NCBI GenBank assembly: GCA_024704765.1
Contig: JAKMXF010000324.1
Coordinates: 62,001-126,000 of the forward strand
Reading direction: 5' to 3'
DNA from: Oopsacas minuta
Taxonomy: Eukaryota; Porifera; Hexactinellida; Lyssacinosida; Leucopsacidae
DNA length: 64,000 nucleotides
Position numbers and translations under genes: made by a program. Every line of letters begins with the position of its first letter. The stretch's first letter is position 1. Below are positions 43,114-55,600 of the stretch, piece after piece. The notes beneath the pieces were generated by a model, which was given only the letters and a program-made list of their open reading frames with translations, was not told where the DNA came from and did not search any database.

Positions 43114-46100
43114 TTAGCTATTAAGAATTTCGGAATGATGTTTGATATGTTCTTCTATAAAAGTTTTAACGAAATAAAAGCTATGATCATAACCCTCTTG
43201 ATAGCGTGTTATGCATTGGAATTTGTTAGCCAGACACGCATTAGTCAGATTCTCAGGTAACAGCTGTTTTTCTTTGTAGTATTGGTCCTCTTTTCCTTGG
43301 TCAATGAGAAACATGAGAGGAGGTCCTTTGTATTTTGCTACCAACTCCGTCGCGTCCCATTCTTTCCAGGTTTCGATATCAGGGCCAAGATAACCTGCAA
43401 AATGAATGTATATAGCATCCATGGTTGTCAATCTGGATATTAGGAATGTGTATTTTGAGGAAATAGTGTTTTAATTTGTATTAGGGATGGGGACTGCATT
43501 TGTCAGAATTAATATTTGGTTGACTGTCACTTGTTATCGTTGGATCTGGAGCAGTCTGTGAGTTGCTGAGAGTACTTAGAACTCACGTTGTATTTGGTTA
43601 GGGCAAGTGACAGTCAACCAAATAATGATTCGGATAAGTAACAATCCCGAGTATTCTGACAAATGCATGCACCTCATCTGTACACTTATCCATGGAGTAT
43701 ATCAAATTTTGGGGCTATGAAAGTGTTTGATATTTAACCATGGATGGCTGATTTATTTTATCTGCTCGGATGTTGCTTCATGTCATTTTGCTGCACTCCT
43801 CGCTTCGTTGGAGGCAAATAAACAAATCCGCCATCTATGGTTAAGTAATCAATAATCAAATAGATAGTTAGTGAGCAATATTGTAGTCACCGAAATATCA
43901 CTTCGAGATACTATTTGATATCTAAAATATTATAAACAAACATAAACAAACCTGAGAAAGCCTTTTTGCCCCATGGACAATTCATAGGGTTACAAATGGG
44001 AGCAAACGCGCTAACAGATCGGTACATTCCTGGGTTTCTAAGGGCAAGCATGAGTGCTCCATGACCTCCCATGCTATATCCACTTATCGCAACTCTATCT
44101 GGAATAGCTGGGAAATTTGCATTCACGAAGCATGGCAACTCTTGTGTTACATAGGTATGCATGTTATAATTTTTCTTCCATTTTTCTTGGGTGGCATCTA
44201 GGTAGAATCCTGCACCCACTCCAAAGTCCCAATCATCAGTTTCTCCTTCGATGTTGCAACCTAAAATTGGCCCATTATTAGTAGTGCAGTCCAATAGGGA
44301 GTTGTCCTAAACTACGAACGACAGCAAGATCTCAAAATTTGTAACTGAGTCTATGGAGGAGGGTGTATCGTCCATGTTGTTTGGATAATTGGTACAACAA
44401 TAGATCTGTGGATCACCAAAGGCCTCATGGACCCCAGCGCTGACATAGGTTGTTAAAACAAACTTTGCAAATCGCCAAATACATACTTGCCAACTGTCCC
44501 ACGTTTGTAACATATGTAGAGGGCTAATTAGGCTATGTCCCGCCAAAACTTGCCAAAAACCTTAATTATCCCGCTGTTTTTGTAGTTTAGATTTATACAA
44601 ATATGTTACGTCACGCGATGTCCCGCTAAATTAGCAACTTCCGTCCAGCTCTTTTCTCCCCTCAGTTTGGCAAGTATGCAAATGAACATTGCAAATGGTC
44701 CAAGCCGCAATCCTATATCCCTATAGAAACCTAAATGTACTTTCATAATGAATTTGCTTCTTACAATACACCAAATATATGGCATGCACACCAGATGCAT
44801 GAACCTAGCGCGTAGAGATAATAAGAGGTATTTGTGCGGTACGAGTATACCCTACAAGATAGCGTATATCATTGAAATTAAGTATATTGTAATATTACAC
44901 AATAGATGCACCTGAATGGTAGTAAGGTATTCCAGTTTGTGGTGTAACAAAGTGGTCTTTATTAGGGTAAAAGGTGCTAAGTGATTTGTTGTTTGTTGTG
45001 TTTGGCGCGCAAATATGATTAGCAAGGGTTGGCCCAATTGGGCAGGTGGACATGATTAAAGGTGTCAAAGATATCACAGATTTTGCAAATATCTCAGGAA
45101 TAGTGTATGAAAGTGTTCTGTAATATTTAGAAAGAATAAAATAAAATATCAGTTCCACAACAAAAGGTGTGAATTGAGTATATTAAAATCATACATTTCG
45201 TCACCTGATAATTATCTTAATAAAGAACGAATTAACCAATTAGATCTCCCATTTGTTCCCCTTTAGAATTCATATAATTCCCCAAACAATATCTAAATTA
45301 CAGTTTGTGTCACGTAACTTCATTTATAGAATAATATTCTGGAAAAATAGATTACGTGTGACCCTACAGGTGTTTCGAAGCTCAAGGGATTGTGATAATT
45401 ACTGAGATATGTCTATCAAAAGGTGTGAAGATATACACATAAGAAAATGGCTGAAACCAGGAAGGGCATGGGCTAGTTCAAATTGGTTCAACACCATAAT
45501 CACAAGTTCTATAATGGGTAGATAGATTCAGTTGCAGTTCATAAACTGATAATACAAACAATTGAATGAATAGTTCACATCAACAATGGAATTTGGTTCT
45601 TATGAATTAAGTGAACTCTCAATTCTGATTCTTCAAGACGTTTATCACCTTTTTTCTCGGACATCTGTCGAGGTTTCGTTTAGATATTTGCACTTCTATT
45701 AAATAGACAATTCCACACAATTGTGTCAAATTTCAAGTTCATAACCCTTAACACTTTATATTGGCGCCAATATTTCTGCAATTCCCAATTGTCACAAATT
45801 TTATTAAATAATATGAGTAACATTCCACAACTACATATGCGTAACCATATGCCATATTATAAATACTGGTAATGATTGTTAGATAGCGAAATTCCAATGT
45901 GTTCCTTTCGCAACTATGTAAATTCCAATGTGTTCCTTTCGCAACTATGTAAATTCCAATGTGTTCCTTTCGTAACTATGTAAATTACAAGTATATATTC
46001 GTAGGAATGGGCTAATGAATAAATGTATTGAGCCATTTTGGAGTAAATTGACCAATCATATGACGATTATAACTTGGAATTGAACTTAATTAGTAAAATA

Positions 46101-48494
46101 GCGCCTAAATATCAAAGAGTACCGCGTTCTGGGATCAAATGGCGCCCAAAATGATGAGCATCTATAATAAGCATAATCTACCATATTTGACTGGTTAAAC
46201 ACATTCCAAACCAATCAAAAGGTATCTAAGTTCGGATTCTTATAGGATAGTAATGTTATTTGTCTGTATATCAACTGTTCAATTGTTGATTGGATATTGA
46301 TTGACTAATCAGCTTTGATAGATTAATTAAACTAGCGCCAAAACTGCATATATTTCCAGGCGGGAAAATGTATTTTACGCGGGTTAAAAGTAAATTACTT
46401 AATCTAGCGGGCAATGATAGATTGGTACTGAATGATAATAGAATAGATCGTCAAAATGTGACCAAATGTAAGGCAGCAATTGCAATGAGATAAACACGTG
46501 GCTATAACATCTAATCCCAAAAATCAGTTACTTATAGAATTAACGAATATGGGAACAATCGGAGGCAAGCGGACGAATTATTTCAATTTTAATTCCCAGT
46601 AAAACAATGAATTATAATCCATATACGTATAATCATAAATATGCTAATTATACAACTAAATTCGTCACTACAAAACATATGATTATACTGAGATATCACG
46701 AATGGTTAAAATCAACAGAATTCGAATCTAAACCCTACGTTAAGTGTCCAAAAAAGTTGATGATTAAGCAAAAAATTGGTATGCATGTGTATATACATAT
46801 TCACACTCCAAATACCAGCTGTAAAATACTTGACGTGTTACTCAACTCGCTAAATAATTTGAAAAATTTGCCACCAAAATGTACAAAATTCCAGTGATTA
46901 TACACAAAAACGATATTTATATTCGTTTAAATTTCCATAAATTAGTTCCATATTGCATATAACATTAGTAACCATAATAGCATTTGGTAGACACAATTTG
47001 TCTAGTCAATTCGACACAATAATAATTAACAATTCGTCAAATTTGACCAAAATATTGTGTAAAATCTTACACTTTAGAACCAAAAATTTTATTATAAAAT
47101 CAAACTTTTGCTTCAGTCATTGTCCAATAAAAAAAGCATAAATTATTGCCCGCATATTTCTTCTATTCAAAAAATAACTTCTTGAGAATTGGGCGGGCTT
47201 TCATAATCAAAATCTGTAAATCAATGAATTCCTGCTGGATAAAAGGCGGGGTTTCTTATTCGATAATATGCATACACAATAATTATGTAATACAAAGATT
47301 ACTTGGGTTCATATGGTAGGCAGGTGTATTGTCAATGAATTGAATTGCAAATTTGAATTAATTGGATAAGCTCATGGTTATGAATCGATTGAAGAACTGT
47401 TAAGCGGTCAAAGTATCCCACGAATGGGGGGGAGATATTTGCACCATGGTAGGGGAGAGGTCATAATTGATCCAGTACTAATTTGAGTCTCACAGTCGGC
47501 ACTTTCTGTCTTTCTCATGGCGGATGAACTGGCTCTTTTAGGTGCTCGCCAAACACCTAGACACACCCAAGGGAGGGCACTATCCACTTATGACAAATTT
47601 ATACCAATTTGATGCAAGTGGAATATGATAAATCAGGAAATATGTATAATATCCATGCGATATATCAACATATCTTTGAGAAAGAGTGTTATCATTAACC
47701 AGCTGTATTGCTGATTTGGTGGAAGTATTCGATAGTAAATTCCAATAAAAACTTTCTTAAACAAACTTTATACCAAAAATGAGCAACAAAATACAAAAAT
47801 ATATATTAGCATTGTAAATATTACTTTATCATGTAAAAATACAAAAATGTATACGAATACAAATCAAGGAAATGATGTAAACAAAAATTAGCACGTAAAC
47901 AGGCTAAAATGATTTATTTTTAGATTTTGAAAACAAAATTTGCAAATATTAATAATCAAAAATTTTACATTGAAAATGACACCTCCCTAAGTAGATGAAT
48001 TGAGTTTTCTAGAAGTTAAGACATTTCAATAAGAAATTAAAAGTTGCAAATTGTGTCACAAAGTACAAAATTGTGTCACATTTCAAAAAATCATTTATTG
48101 GTCAATTCGACCTATTTTTAACTTTCAGAAGCCTGAAATTCTATTGGCTAAGAAAGCAGCGAAAACTGATTTAATAAAACAGACATAATCAACAATAAAA
48201 AGGTGTTAGAATCTATAAATTTAGTTTCTCACCTCTTGGACTTGTGTCAGGACCTACAATAATGATCCCATAAGTGGCAGCAGCCTTCTGCGCGCCACCT
48301 TTATTGATAAACACCTGTTCATCGCAAGTCAACCCTGAGAGAAAATACAAAACTGGACACTTTCCATCTTTGCTTTTGGGAGGAAGAAATATTGAAAATT
48401 TCATTTTACAACCTAAGGATGTACTATCGTGACTGATAACAAGTTGATCACCTCCAAAACACTTTGATGTACTGATCACATTAATTGTTGACAT
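43114..48494 (-). CDS. ESD: S-formylglutathione hydrolase (esterase D), 3 exons
   Basis: Exons 48233-48494, 43952-44260 and 43114-43394 join in phase to 283 residues (human ESD 282). The enzyme hydrolyses S-formylglutathione to formate and glutathione in cytosolic formaldehyde detoxification. Alpha/beta-hydrolase landmarks: [11 protein letters not shown] (oxyanion region), [20 protein letters not shown], the nucleophile elbow [19 protein letters not shown] and [10 protein letters not shown], the acid in LIDQGKEDQ and the catalytic His in EGYDHSFYF. All catalytic residues are present, so the enzyme should be active. Intron 1 is almost 4 kb and full of repeats (family B element, 31-bp tandem repeat); intron 2 holds a composite palindrome. 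The gene is divergent from the LURAP1-like gene. Confidence 0.95.
43495..43665. repeat. Composite palindrome with two nested inverted-repeat pairs
   Basis: Outer arms gcatttgtcagaat (43495-43508) and its exact complement (43652-43665); inner arms atttggttgactgtcacttg (43513-43532) and its exact complement (43604-43623), around a 71-bp loop. In ESD intron 2. Confidence 0.85.
44484..44676. mobile_element. MITE family B copy
   Basis: Inverted ends tacttgccaac and gtttggcaagta with several tcccgc/gcggga motifs inside; in ESD intron 1. Confidence 0.7.
45890..45985. repeat. 31-bp tandem repeat, three copies
   Basis: Unit aaattccaatgtgttccttt + cgcaactatgt repeated three times with a single base change (cgc to cgt) in the last copy. 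It lies in ESD intron 1 and has no open frame. Confidence 0.9.
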
Positions 48495-49028
48495 CCTTAT
48501 TTGCTAATTCAATAAGTAAATAACAACAATCTAAGTAATAAACAAATAGCAGAAATTTCATGTCAATTAGGGACGAGGAAATATTGGTCCGATTAACCGC
48601 AGCTATTTCACACTTTGGTGGCTCTGTTTCTGGCCAAGTTATCCAATTAAGCATAGCCTACTGTAGTGAAATAAACAAAACAACAAACAAGTAAACAAAT
48701 ATGCAATAAGTGCAGTAGAGTTCGCTCTATTGGGCCAATTCGGGATCAGAGCATTTCGACTCGGTTAACCAATTGCCAAATAAACGCAGTCTACTGTAAA
48801 ATCCTTGCAAACTAAGATAAACAAATAAATAAACAAATGTATACAACTCAAAAACAAACAAACTGTTGTGTCTTAATAAAGGATTATTAACTCAAAATAG
48901 TGTCAATTTGCTTTCCATAGAAATATCCTCTAGATGGTTTCTGTAATATGCACTACAAGAGTATATATACCTTGCAATATGTAACTATGCTATTATATAC
49001 AATTGTAAATACATTCCATTGACCAAAA
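48495..49028. promoter_or_regulatory. Divergent spacer between ESD and LURAP1-like gene
   Basis: 534 bp between head-to-head starts. A family H fragment (ggctctgtttctggccaagt) occupies about 48570-48668, with a second degenerate copy at 48715-48800, and (aaac)n tracts follow. A tatatata stretch at about 48963 is about 65 bp before the + strand ATG. Promoter function is inferred from position only. Confidence 0.45.
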
Positions 49029-50058
49029 ATGCCTGCCAACGGTAAAGTAAAGAAAATCAAGAAGTCAAGAAGTTTCATAAAGAAATCTGGGAGTTCGAGG
49101 GATAGCGGATTGTCTCAATATATTTTGAACAAAAGTCAGGAGAATATTCTTGAGAGTTCAGTGAAATTTTCTAGAATTCCAGAGGAGGGTGTCGAGATCC
49201 AATTGGACAATTCATTTAATTCCTTCAGAAAACAATTGGTGAGTAAACAAAAATACAAACAAATACTTTAGACGTTTAAAAACTGAATTTAAAATATTTT
49301 AATTCACGAAAACTATCAAAAACTGTCGGAATTTTATCGCAAAACTAATCGGAGATTTATCAATATGGAACTATTGTAAGAATCACTAGAAATATGTCGC
49401 CATTAGATACGAATTGAAATGAAGGAATTTAGCTCTTTTCATAGAATTTTCCTAACACGTGAATACATATGTTAACAATTACCTTATTTAGAATGACATC
49501 AAACAACAAAATTTGGAAATTCTCCACCAATTCGCTACTTTGGAGCAAGATATCGACAATATGCGATACATCCAAGAGTCACAGTACTACTATCAGTGTA
49601 CCAATTTGGTACAAGAGGATAACAAGGCCACTAAACACACGAAAACACCTTCACTTATTAATTCCAGTTGTTCGAGCTTGTTGTCAAGCAATTCTTCATC
49701 AGAAAGTTTCGGTGAATTGTTTGATGAGAATATGAATTCGCCGATTGAAGCCCAACCCACTATCGGTTTTGACACACGGAGAGAAAAGCCACAAGACACA
49801 ATTGGAACCTACAATATACCAACAAAATATAACACCCTCTCAAGGATTAATCATAAACACCAACGGTCAAATAGTTCTGATGAAGATCAATCCGTCTCAA
49901 GACCGTCGTCCGCAACGTCTGGGTCTATAAACGAAGCGATCAAACGGCGGAACCCTCCGATCTTTAGGCGATCCAGTTCGATACGATGTGGATTCTCAAC
50001 CGAAGTTGTTTCAAAATTATCCCAAAACCAAACCAACGAACATGTGACGTGTTTATGA
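49029..50058 (+). CDS. Small coiled-coil protein, possibly LURAP1/FAM89-like adaptor, 2 exons
   Basis: Exons 49029-49238 and 49492-50058 (donor TTG|GTGAGT, acceptor ATTTAG) give 258 residues. The N-terminus is Lys/Ser-rich; residues 62-105 form a short leucine/isoleucine coiled coil, SFRKQLNDIKQQNLEILHQF followed by ATLEQDIDNMRYIQES, which in spacing and hydrophobic pattern resembles the leucine-repeat adaptor motif of LURAP1 and FAM89 (LRKEM..LRQLD..LL.QL..L..SIQE). The rest is Ser/Thr-rich and disordered with several RRxSS-type sites (RRSSS) that could be phosphorylated. LURAP1 links MRCK kinases to MYO18A and actomyosin. The similarity rests on one short helix, so the family call is tentative; that it is a real two-exon gene is more secure. 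Confidence 0.6.
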
Positions 50059-51459
50059 ATCTTTCGAGTTGTAAATAAATACCCAAATATTTTGGAAATC
50101 AAATATTTGATTACTTAAAATGTTTAATTCAGATATCGAGCTAGAATATTTGTTGATATATTGTAAATTTTCATAAACAAATGAAACATATTTCAATAAT
50201 AAACAATTCTAATTCAAATAATTAAATAAACTTACAATTATAAGAAGGACCAGTAGAGGAAGACGAATTCGGATTTTTAAGATACGATAATTTTCCTCAA
50301 ATCAGTGTTTCCCAAATTCTCATGTCTCACATTATTAGAAAACACCTGACCACACACTGGCCACTTTTGTGCAACTTTGGTCAAAGGGCTTTGGAATATC
50401 TGTCAGGGCAAGATTGGCTCAAGTTGAAAAACTCTGACATAGACAAGCGGGGCAATGAAATAAGCGTGACGTGAATAGTTTAGATGAATAAAATTCTATT
50501 TTTGTCTGTGCACAGGGTCTCTAGGGTCACCTACTACCCTCTAAACGTGGACACCATATGCAAATTTAAACACATTCTATGGACCCTCCCATAGACTGCA
50601 ATAGATCCTGTAGCCCTCTGCTGTCGTCCGCAGGCCACCAAGGGGTAATTGGACCCCAGGTTGGGGACAGCTGCCCTTGAATATGCACTAACGAAATTCT
50701 TATCAACGAATCAAATATCAGAGTTACTGCATGCGCCAGACATGAATGTGATTGGTTGAAATCGGAATTATCATCAACAAAACAATAACAACAAATAAAT
50801 ATTGTATAATATCATAAATAAACAATAATAATTACACAATAATACATATGGAATTACCTCAGTGAATCTGGGTTTGACGCAAATAGCAATATTGCACCTA
50901 CAGTGATTCTTAATCAGATTTATATAACTTGATGAAGTAAATAGGTGTTAACATGTGGAACTATCAATCGTAGTTACACAAATCTTGTCAGAGAAAGGGA
51001 CTTGTGTAATTTTGAAGCCTTTCACGTCAAAAAATAATTGAATTTTAGTAAAATCTCTAGACAATTAAGAGGTGTTAATATCAAGTAGTTTGCTTCAGCC
51101 AATGAGATCAGAGAGTTCAGGTAAATGTAACTTGATATAAACCCTGTAATATGATTGGCTACAAGCAATGCTAACAAATTCATGGAAAATATTATAGAAA
51201 TCCGAATTTCCACAGAAAAAGCAATAATGGCTGTAATGTTGGGAATATTGTCACCTGCATATGTGGAAACCAATAATATGTAACATATTGTGTTAACACA
51301 TTTTATGTACTAATTTCAATTATCATAAAAGAGATTAGATTAAGTAATTAACATAAACTAGTGTTAGAAAATTGAATAAGAATTAGCACATAGGCTTTAG
51401 AAATACCAATTGCAGAGATATATCTCCAAGCAAATTCTTGATAATTAAATGACACAAAT

Positions 51460-51645
51460 ATGGAATATAAATCGGCTTCTTTGGGGTGTGAAAAATGGCA
51501 GGAATTTGAGGAACACCTATCCCAAATAGTGGCACAAGTGGTGGAGGAGCAAAGAGTATTCAAAAAATTTTGTTTACAAATCAAAACGGAGTGTCGAGCA
51601 GTTGTATGTCTAGATGAAAGACAATTGTCTAGCGACGCCATTTAG
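51460..51645 (+). CDS. Small ORF, 61 aa, unknown
   Basis: An ATG-initiated 61-codon frame with a composition unlike random AT-rich translation: charged and helical, KWQEFEEHLSQIVAQVVEEQ, followed by two Cys and a short acidic end. There is no recognised domain, no splice partner and no paralogue in the window. It could be a micro-protein, a lone exon or chance. I include it because its amino-acid use resembles real coiled-coil proteins. Confidence 0.25.
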   Translation: MEYKSASLGCEKWQEFEEHLSQIVAQVVEEQRVFKKFCLQIKTECRAVVCLDERQLSSDAI

Positions 51646-52401
51646 GTACAGATTAAACTTAACACATTGATCCATAAATCCGCTCAATATGATAAGCGCC
51701 AAAATTTGCTATATTTAGGCGGGCAAAATCGGAAATCCTTCACAAAAGAGGCGCAGAATCAAAATTTAAGCGCCTAAATTAATATTTTAGGCGCGTATAT
51801 TGGAAATCAAAATTAAAGCGCTTAAATTGGATATTTTAGGCGCGCAAATACCTAATTTCTACACAAAAGATGCGCGTAATAAATTAATCATCAAATCTCG
51901 TTTCCAAAACAAAATCTTAATATTACAAAATGTCCAGTAAATATCTGCTTACTATATTATTAACCTAGAACTACACAGATTAGTTCCTGATTATTTGAAC
52001 TGTAGAGGACGAAATAAGCTATCGTGGCATACTTAAGCCACCATGCCACATTTTATATGACCACATTAGACTATTAATTCTGAATATTATTAATTGTCAT
52101 GTGTTTTACAGAGGAAATCTGGTCTGTGAGTAGGTTTTATACGAGTCAGCATATTGTATGTATATTATAGCACTATATTGTTCATACGAATCTAGAGGAA
52201 CAGTTTATACCATATGTACCTCAGGTGACAAAAGTGAGGGGTGAAGGCTGAATGTACATGTTACTATTTGCTTATAAACAAAGTGGAAGCTTTCCTTCTC
52301 ATAAATCGCAACATTTTTTACCATATACAAATATATCCAATGTGTAGAAGCTTTGAAAATTACGACAATGCAGTTACAGATAAAGAAATATCAGAAATCA
52401 T

Positions 52402-52644
52402 ATGACGACAACTACAGCCATATGGAATGCCAATTTAAAGCAGACAAATGAATACATTAATTACTCATTTGGTATAGCCATAAGGTGTGCCAAATTAGTT
52501 ATTATTGTATTCATCAGTATGATTGTAAGAATTGAAATATGTAGAGATTTGTTACAATGGATTTGGGGAAATGTGAGGTCATTATTGAAGACAAGAAGAG
52601 AATTTCTCAGGGAGCAGGAGGGCAGATATCTAGGCGCCAAATAG
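52402..52644 (+). CDS. Small ORF, 80 aa, one predicted membrane segment
   Basis: An 80-codon frame with an N-terminal polar part containing an N-glycosylation-like NYS, one hydrophobic helix (CAKLVIIVFISMIVRI) and a basic cytoplasmic-type tail (LLKTRREFLREQEGR). This is a coherent single-pass membrane protein layout with positive-inside charge after the helix. No family recognised, no introns evident. It may be chance. Confidence 0.3.
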   Translation: MTTTTAIWNANLKQTNEYINYSFGIAIRCAKLVIIVFISMIVRIEICRDLLQWIWGNVRSLLKTRREFLREQEGRYLGAK

Positions 52645-55600
52645 ATATCATGGAAGTAAAGTTAATGAAACAAGTTAATGAATTTGTTTTAAATATTTAT
52701 TACGTTTTGCCAGCTGTTTCGTGACATTTTTACTTACCAATTCAAGAGGAGATTGTTTTAAGTGTCAAATTGGACTTCAATATGGAACTAACCTTTAAGA
52801 CTAACAATTAGTGCCATATAATACTGAGACACCGTGAAAATCGTAAATATATACTATACTTCCAATTTCATTTTGTTAATTGAATTTTGCTAGACAAACA
52901 CACATACCATCTACGATCTACCTAGCAACAACAATCTACGTCATTGTATATTGGATGACAAATATGTATATATAATCTCATAAAGATGTGTGTATGACAT
53001 AGATACCATAATACATGAATGGAATTTGATTAATAATAATTGTGTTTTCTAATTATTAAAATGCAATTCTGGACAGTCAACAAAAATATTAATAATATGA
53101 AGACAACAAAATAGGGTGCAAGGACCCCAGTTTGGAACAGGGGTGTTAGGCGGGCACCTAAAGTGCTAGTTCATCAGCCATGAAGAACACCATATGTTGT
53201 CCTCCCAGGAGAGTCTCTGCAAGACGAAGCAGAGTTGGAATCAGATCCACTTTTCAGAACCCGACCCGAACCCGAAGTGTGAATAAGTGTAGCTATTACC
53301 TGAAATTCCTCTAAAATATAAGTTTTGTTGACATTTTAACTAATATTAGTCAAATAAGTTTTCTTTTGATGTCTTTCAGCTGAATATAAAATCTCCAGCC
53401 CCTCCACTATTTCTGGAGAAGTAAAGTTCTCCGCTCAGTGAGTGTTAGTCCACAGGATGAGAAATCACGTTCTGATTGTGCCGCAAACAAGAGTAATTAA
53501 AAAAATACGCACAAAGTTCGAACTGATCAACTTCGAACCCCACACGACCTGAGACGAAGTGACTGTTCAGAATTCCTATATACAATGGGCTCTCCGAATA
53601 ACTAACAAGTTGAGGACATGGCTTCTGTCCGTTGTAGAGAATTGTCCGTTTTGGGAGACTCCACTATAATTACCCCACTGCTGTCGTCAGCGGAGTACCA
53701 AGAGGTCAAAGGACACCAGGTTGGGACGCTTGATATCTAAGCTATGAGTGAGTCATAAACATCAGCGAGACAGTAATTTATCTTACATATTTGTGCAATA
53801 TGCCATGTGGCATTCTATTCAGGTGCCAGGAAGACGCAACCAAAACACCTTTTGTTTAATAAATTGCATCATTTTAGAATAAACTTTGAGGTAGCAAATT
53901 CCCCGCCCATTTGATGTTTCTTATTCATATGTATAATTGTTAGTCAGCTGTATTTCTTTGAGATAACCTTTATAACATAAATATGGAAATATAATACTTA
54001 TGCAATCTAATTAGCCAGACACCTGAGAAATCCTAGGAATATTAGATAGGGAACGTTACGTAACACTACAAGGAGAGAGGGTGTCAAAATGGAGGTTACG
54101 TCACGTTTGAATCGTCCTTAACTCCTGTGAGATTTTGATATTTCTCGGATATTTTCGGCAGTTACAGAAATACCTTGAAATGTATGGATTTTCATTGTTT
54201 TGCTATATTTCTGGATATTTTCGGTGTGTAATGAGGGACAAATTCAAAAACCAGAGATGTAGCACTGATTTGAATGTCCGCCCCGCCCATACACCAGGTG
54301 TTGGGGATCAAATATCCAAAGGTTCGAAAACATAAGGATCATTTGACCCCTGGGGTGAGATCATATAATTTATCCTCTTAATATTCTAAAAACACTTTAA
54401 TTATCCAAACTGATAATAAAATCAATTCTGATAATAATTAAATTCCATAGAATTATATTACATACCTCAAATATTTGAGTATCCTAGCAACCAGATATCT
54501 AAAGGTATGTATGTATTATCATGGTATTTACAAGTTTACTAATTCTCTCTCGAACTTTGGTATTCAAAGAATGTGAAAAGTTGAACCTAGGGGAACACCT
54601 ATATGACCCACATGGGTCTATTTTGTACCCCTATGGGTGCATTTGTTACCCTCGAGGAAGAGTTATGACATTTTAAGAGTGTTGAAGGATCTAGCATTTT
54701 CAATAATATATCGGCAAAGTCCACAATATACATTTATTAATTCGATTATAACTTTCCTTAATTGGTAGACTAATTCGATTAAGAAACGAGAAATACTGTA
54801 TTTGTGGAATTTGTCGATTCCGTGTGAATACTGGCAGAAATATGTAAAGCTGTAATTTTATTGGTCAATTCACTACAATAATACACAAGTAGATATAAAT
54901 ATTCCAATTTTATTGGTCAAATTTCGAAGCATTTTATTGGTCAATTCATTCCTAATATATCAATAAAACACTGCAATCCTATTGGTCAAGGTATTATATT
55001 TGCGAGTAGGAATTTCAACTTAATTGACCAGTAGAATGCGAGCTTTACAACAATACGAAACTCAGTCTAAACATAGACAAACAATATGAAAATTAATTTC
55101 AAATATATTCGGAAATAATTAATTTTGTGTGATTTGATTGAGTTGTAATTCTCAAATCAAATCCACAGACTCTCCATACATAGTTCCATAAGCATTCCTA
55201 ATTACACAATCAGTTGCTATGTACTTTGAATGATACAATGAATGTCTAGACACAGAACATATGGGGTAATACATCATTCAAAAAACCAATACGTAACAAA
55301 TCTGAGAGGGAGAAGATATCATTGTACCTATCTCAGAGAGTTATAGATATTTCTCCTAGATATTTGAAAGGGCCTCTAGATATATAACATTCTACACTCA
55401 TGCCAATTTTCAAGTTTGTAGCTCTTACCAGTTCTTCAGTCAACTTGGACAAATATCGAATATATAATTATCAGAGAACAGGGTCAAATAGTAATACCAA
55501 TGATAAGAATTCCAAAATTAATCTACAACCATATAAGTAAATAGGAACTAAACTGTAATCAATAGCTAAGAGGTAAATTTTGCACCTTAGCAACCTGATC

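Noticed and set aside
44895-45158. Minus-strand frame in ESD intron 1 with a donor-like end
   Set aside because: The donor CAG|GTGCAT is plausible but the peptide matches nothing and no partner exon was found.
46607-46897. 96-codon frame in ESD intron 1
   Set aside because: AT-driven composition (Asn, Lys, Tyr, His), no homology, no splice or paralogue support.
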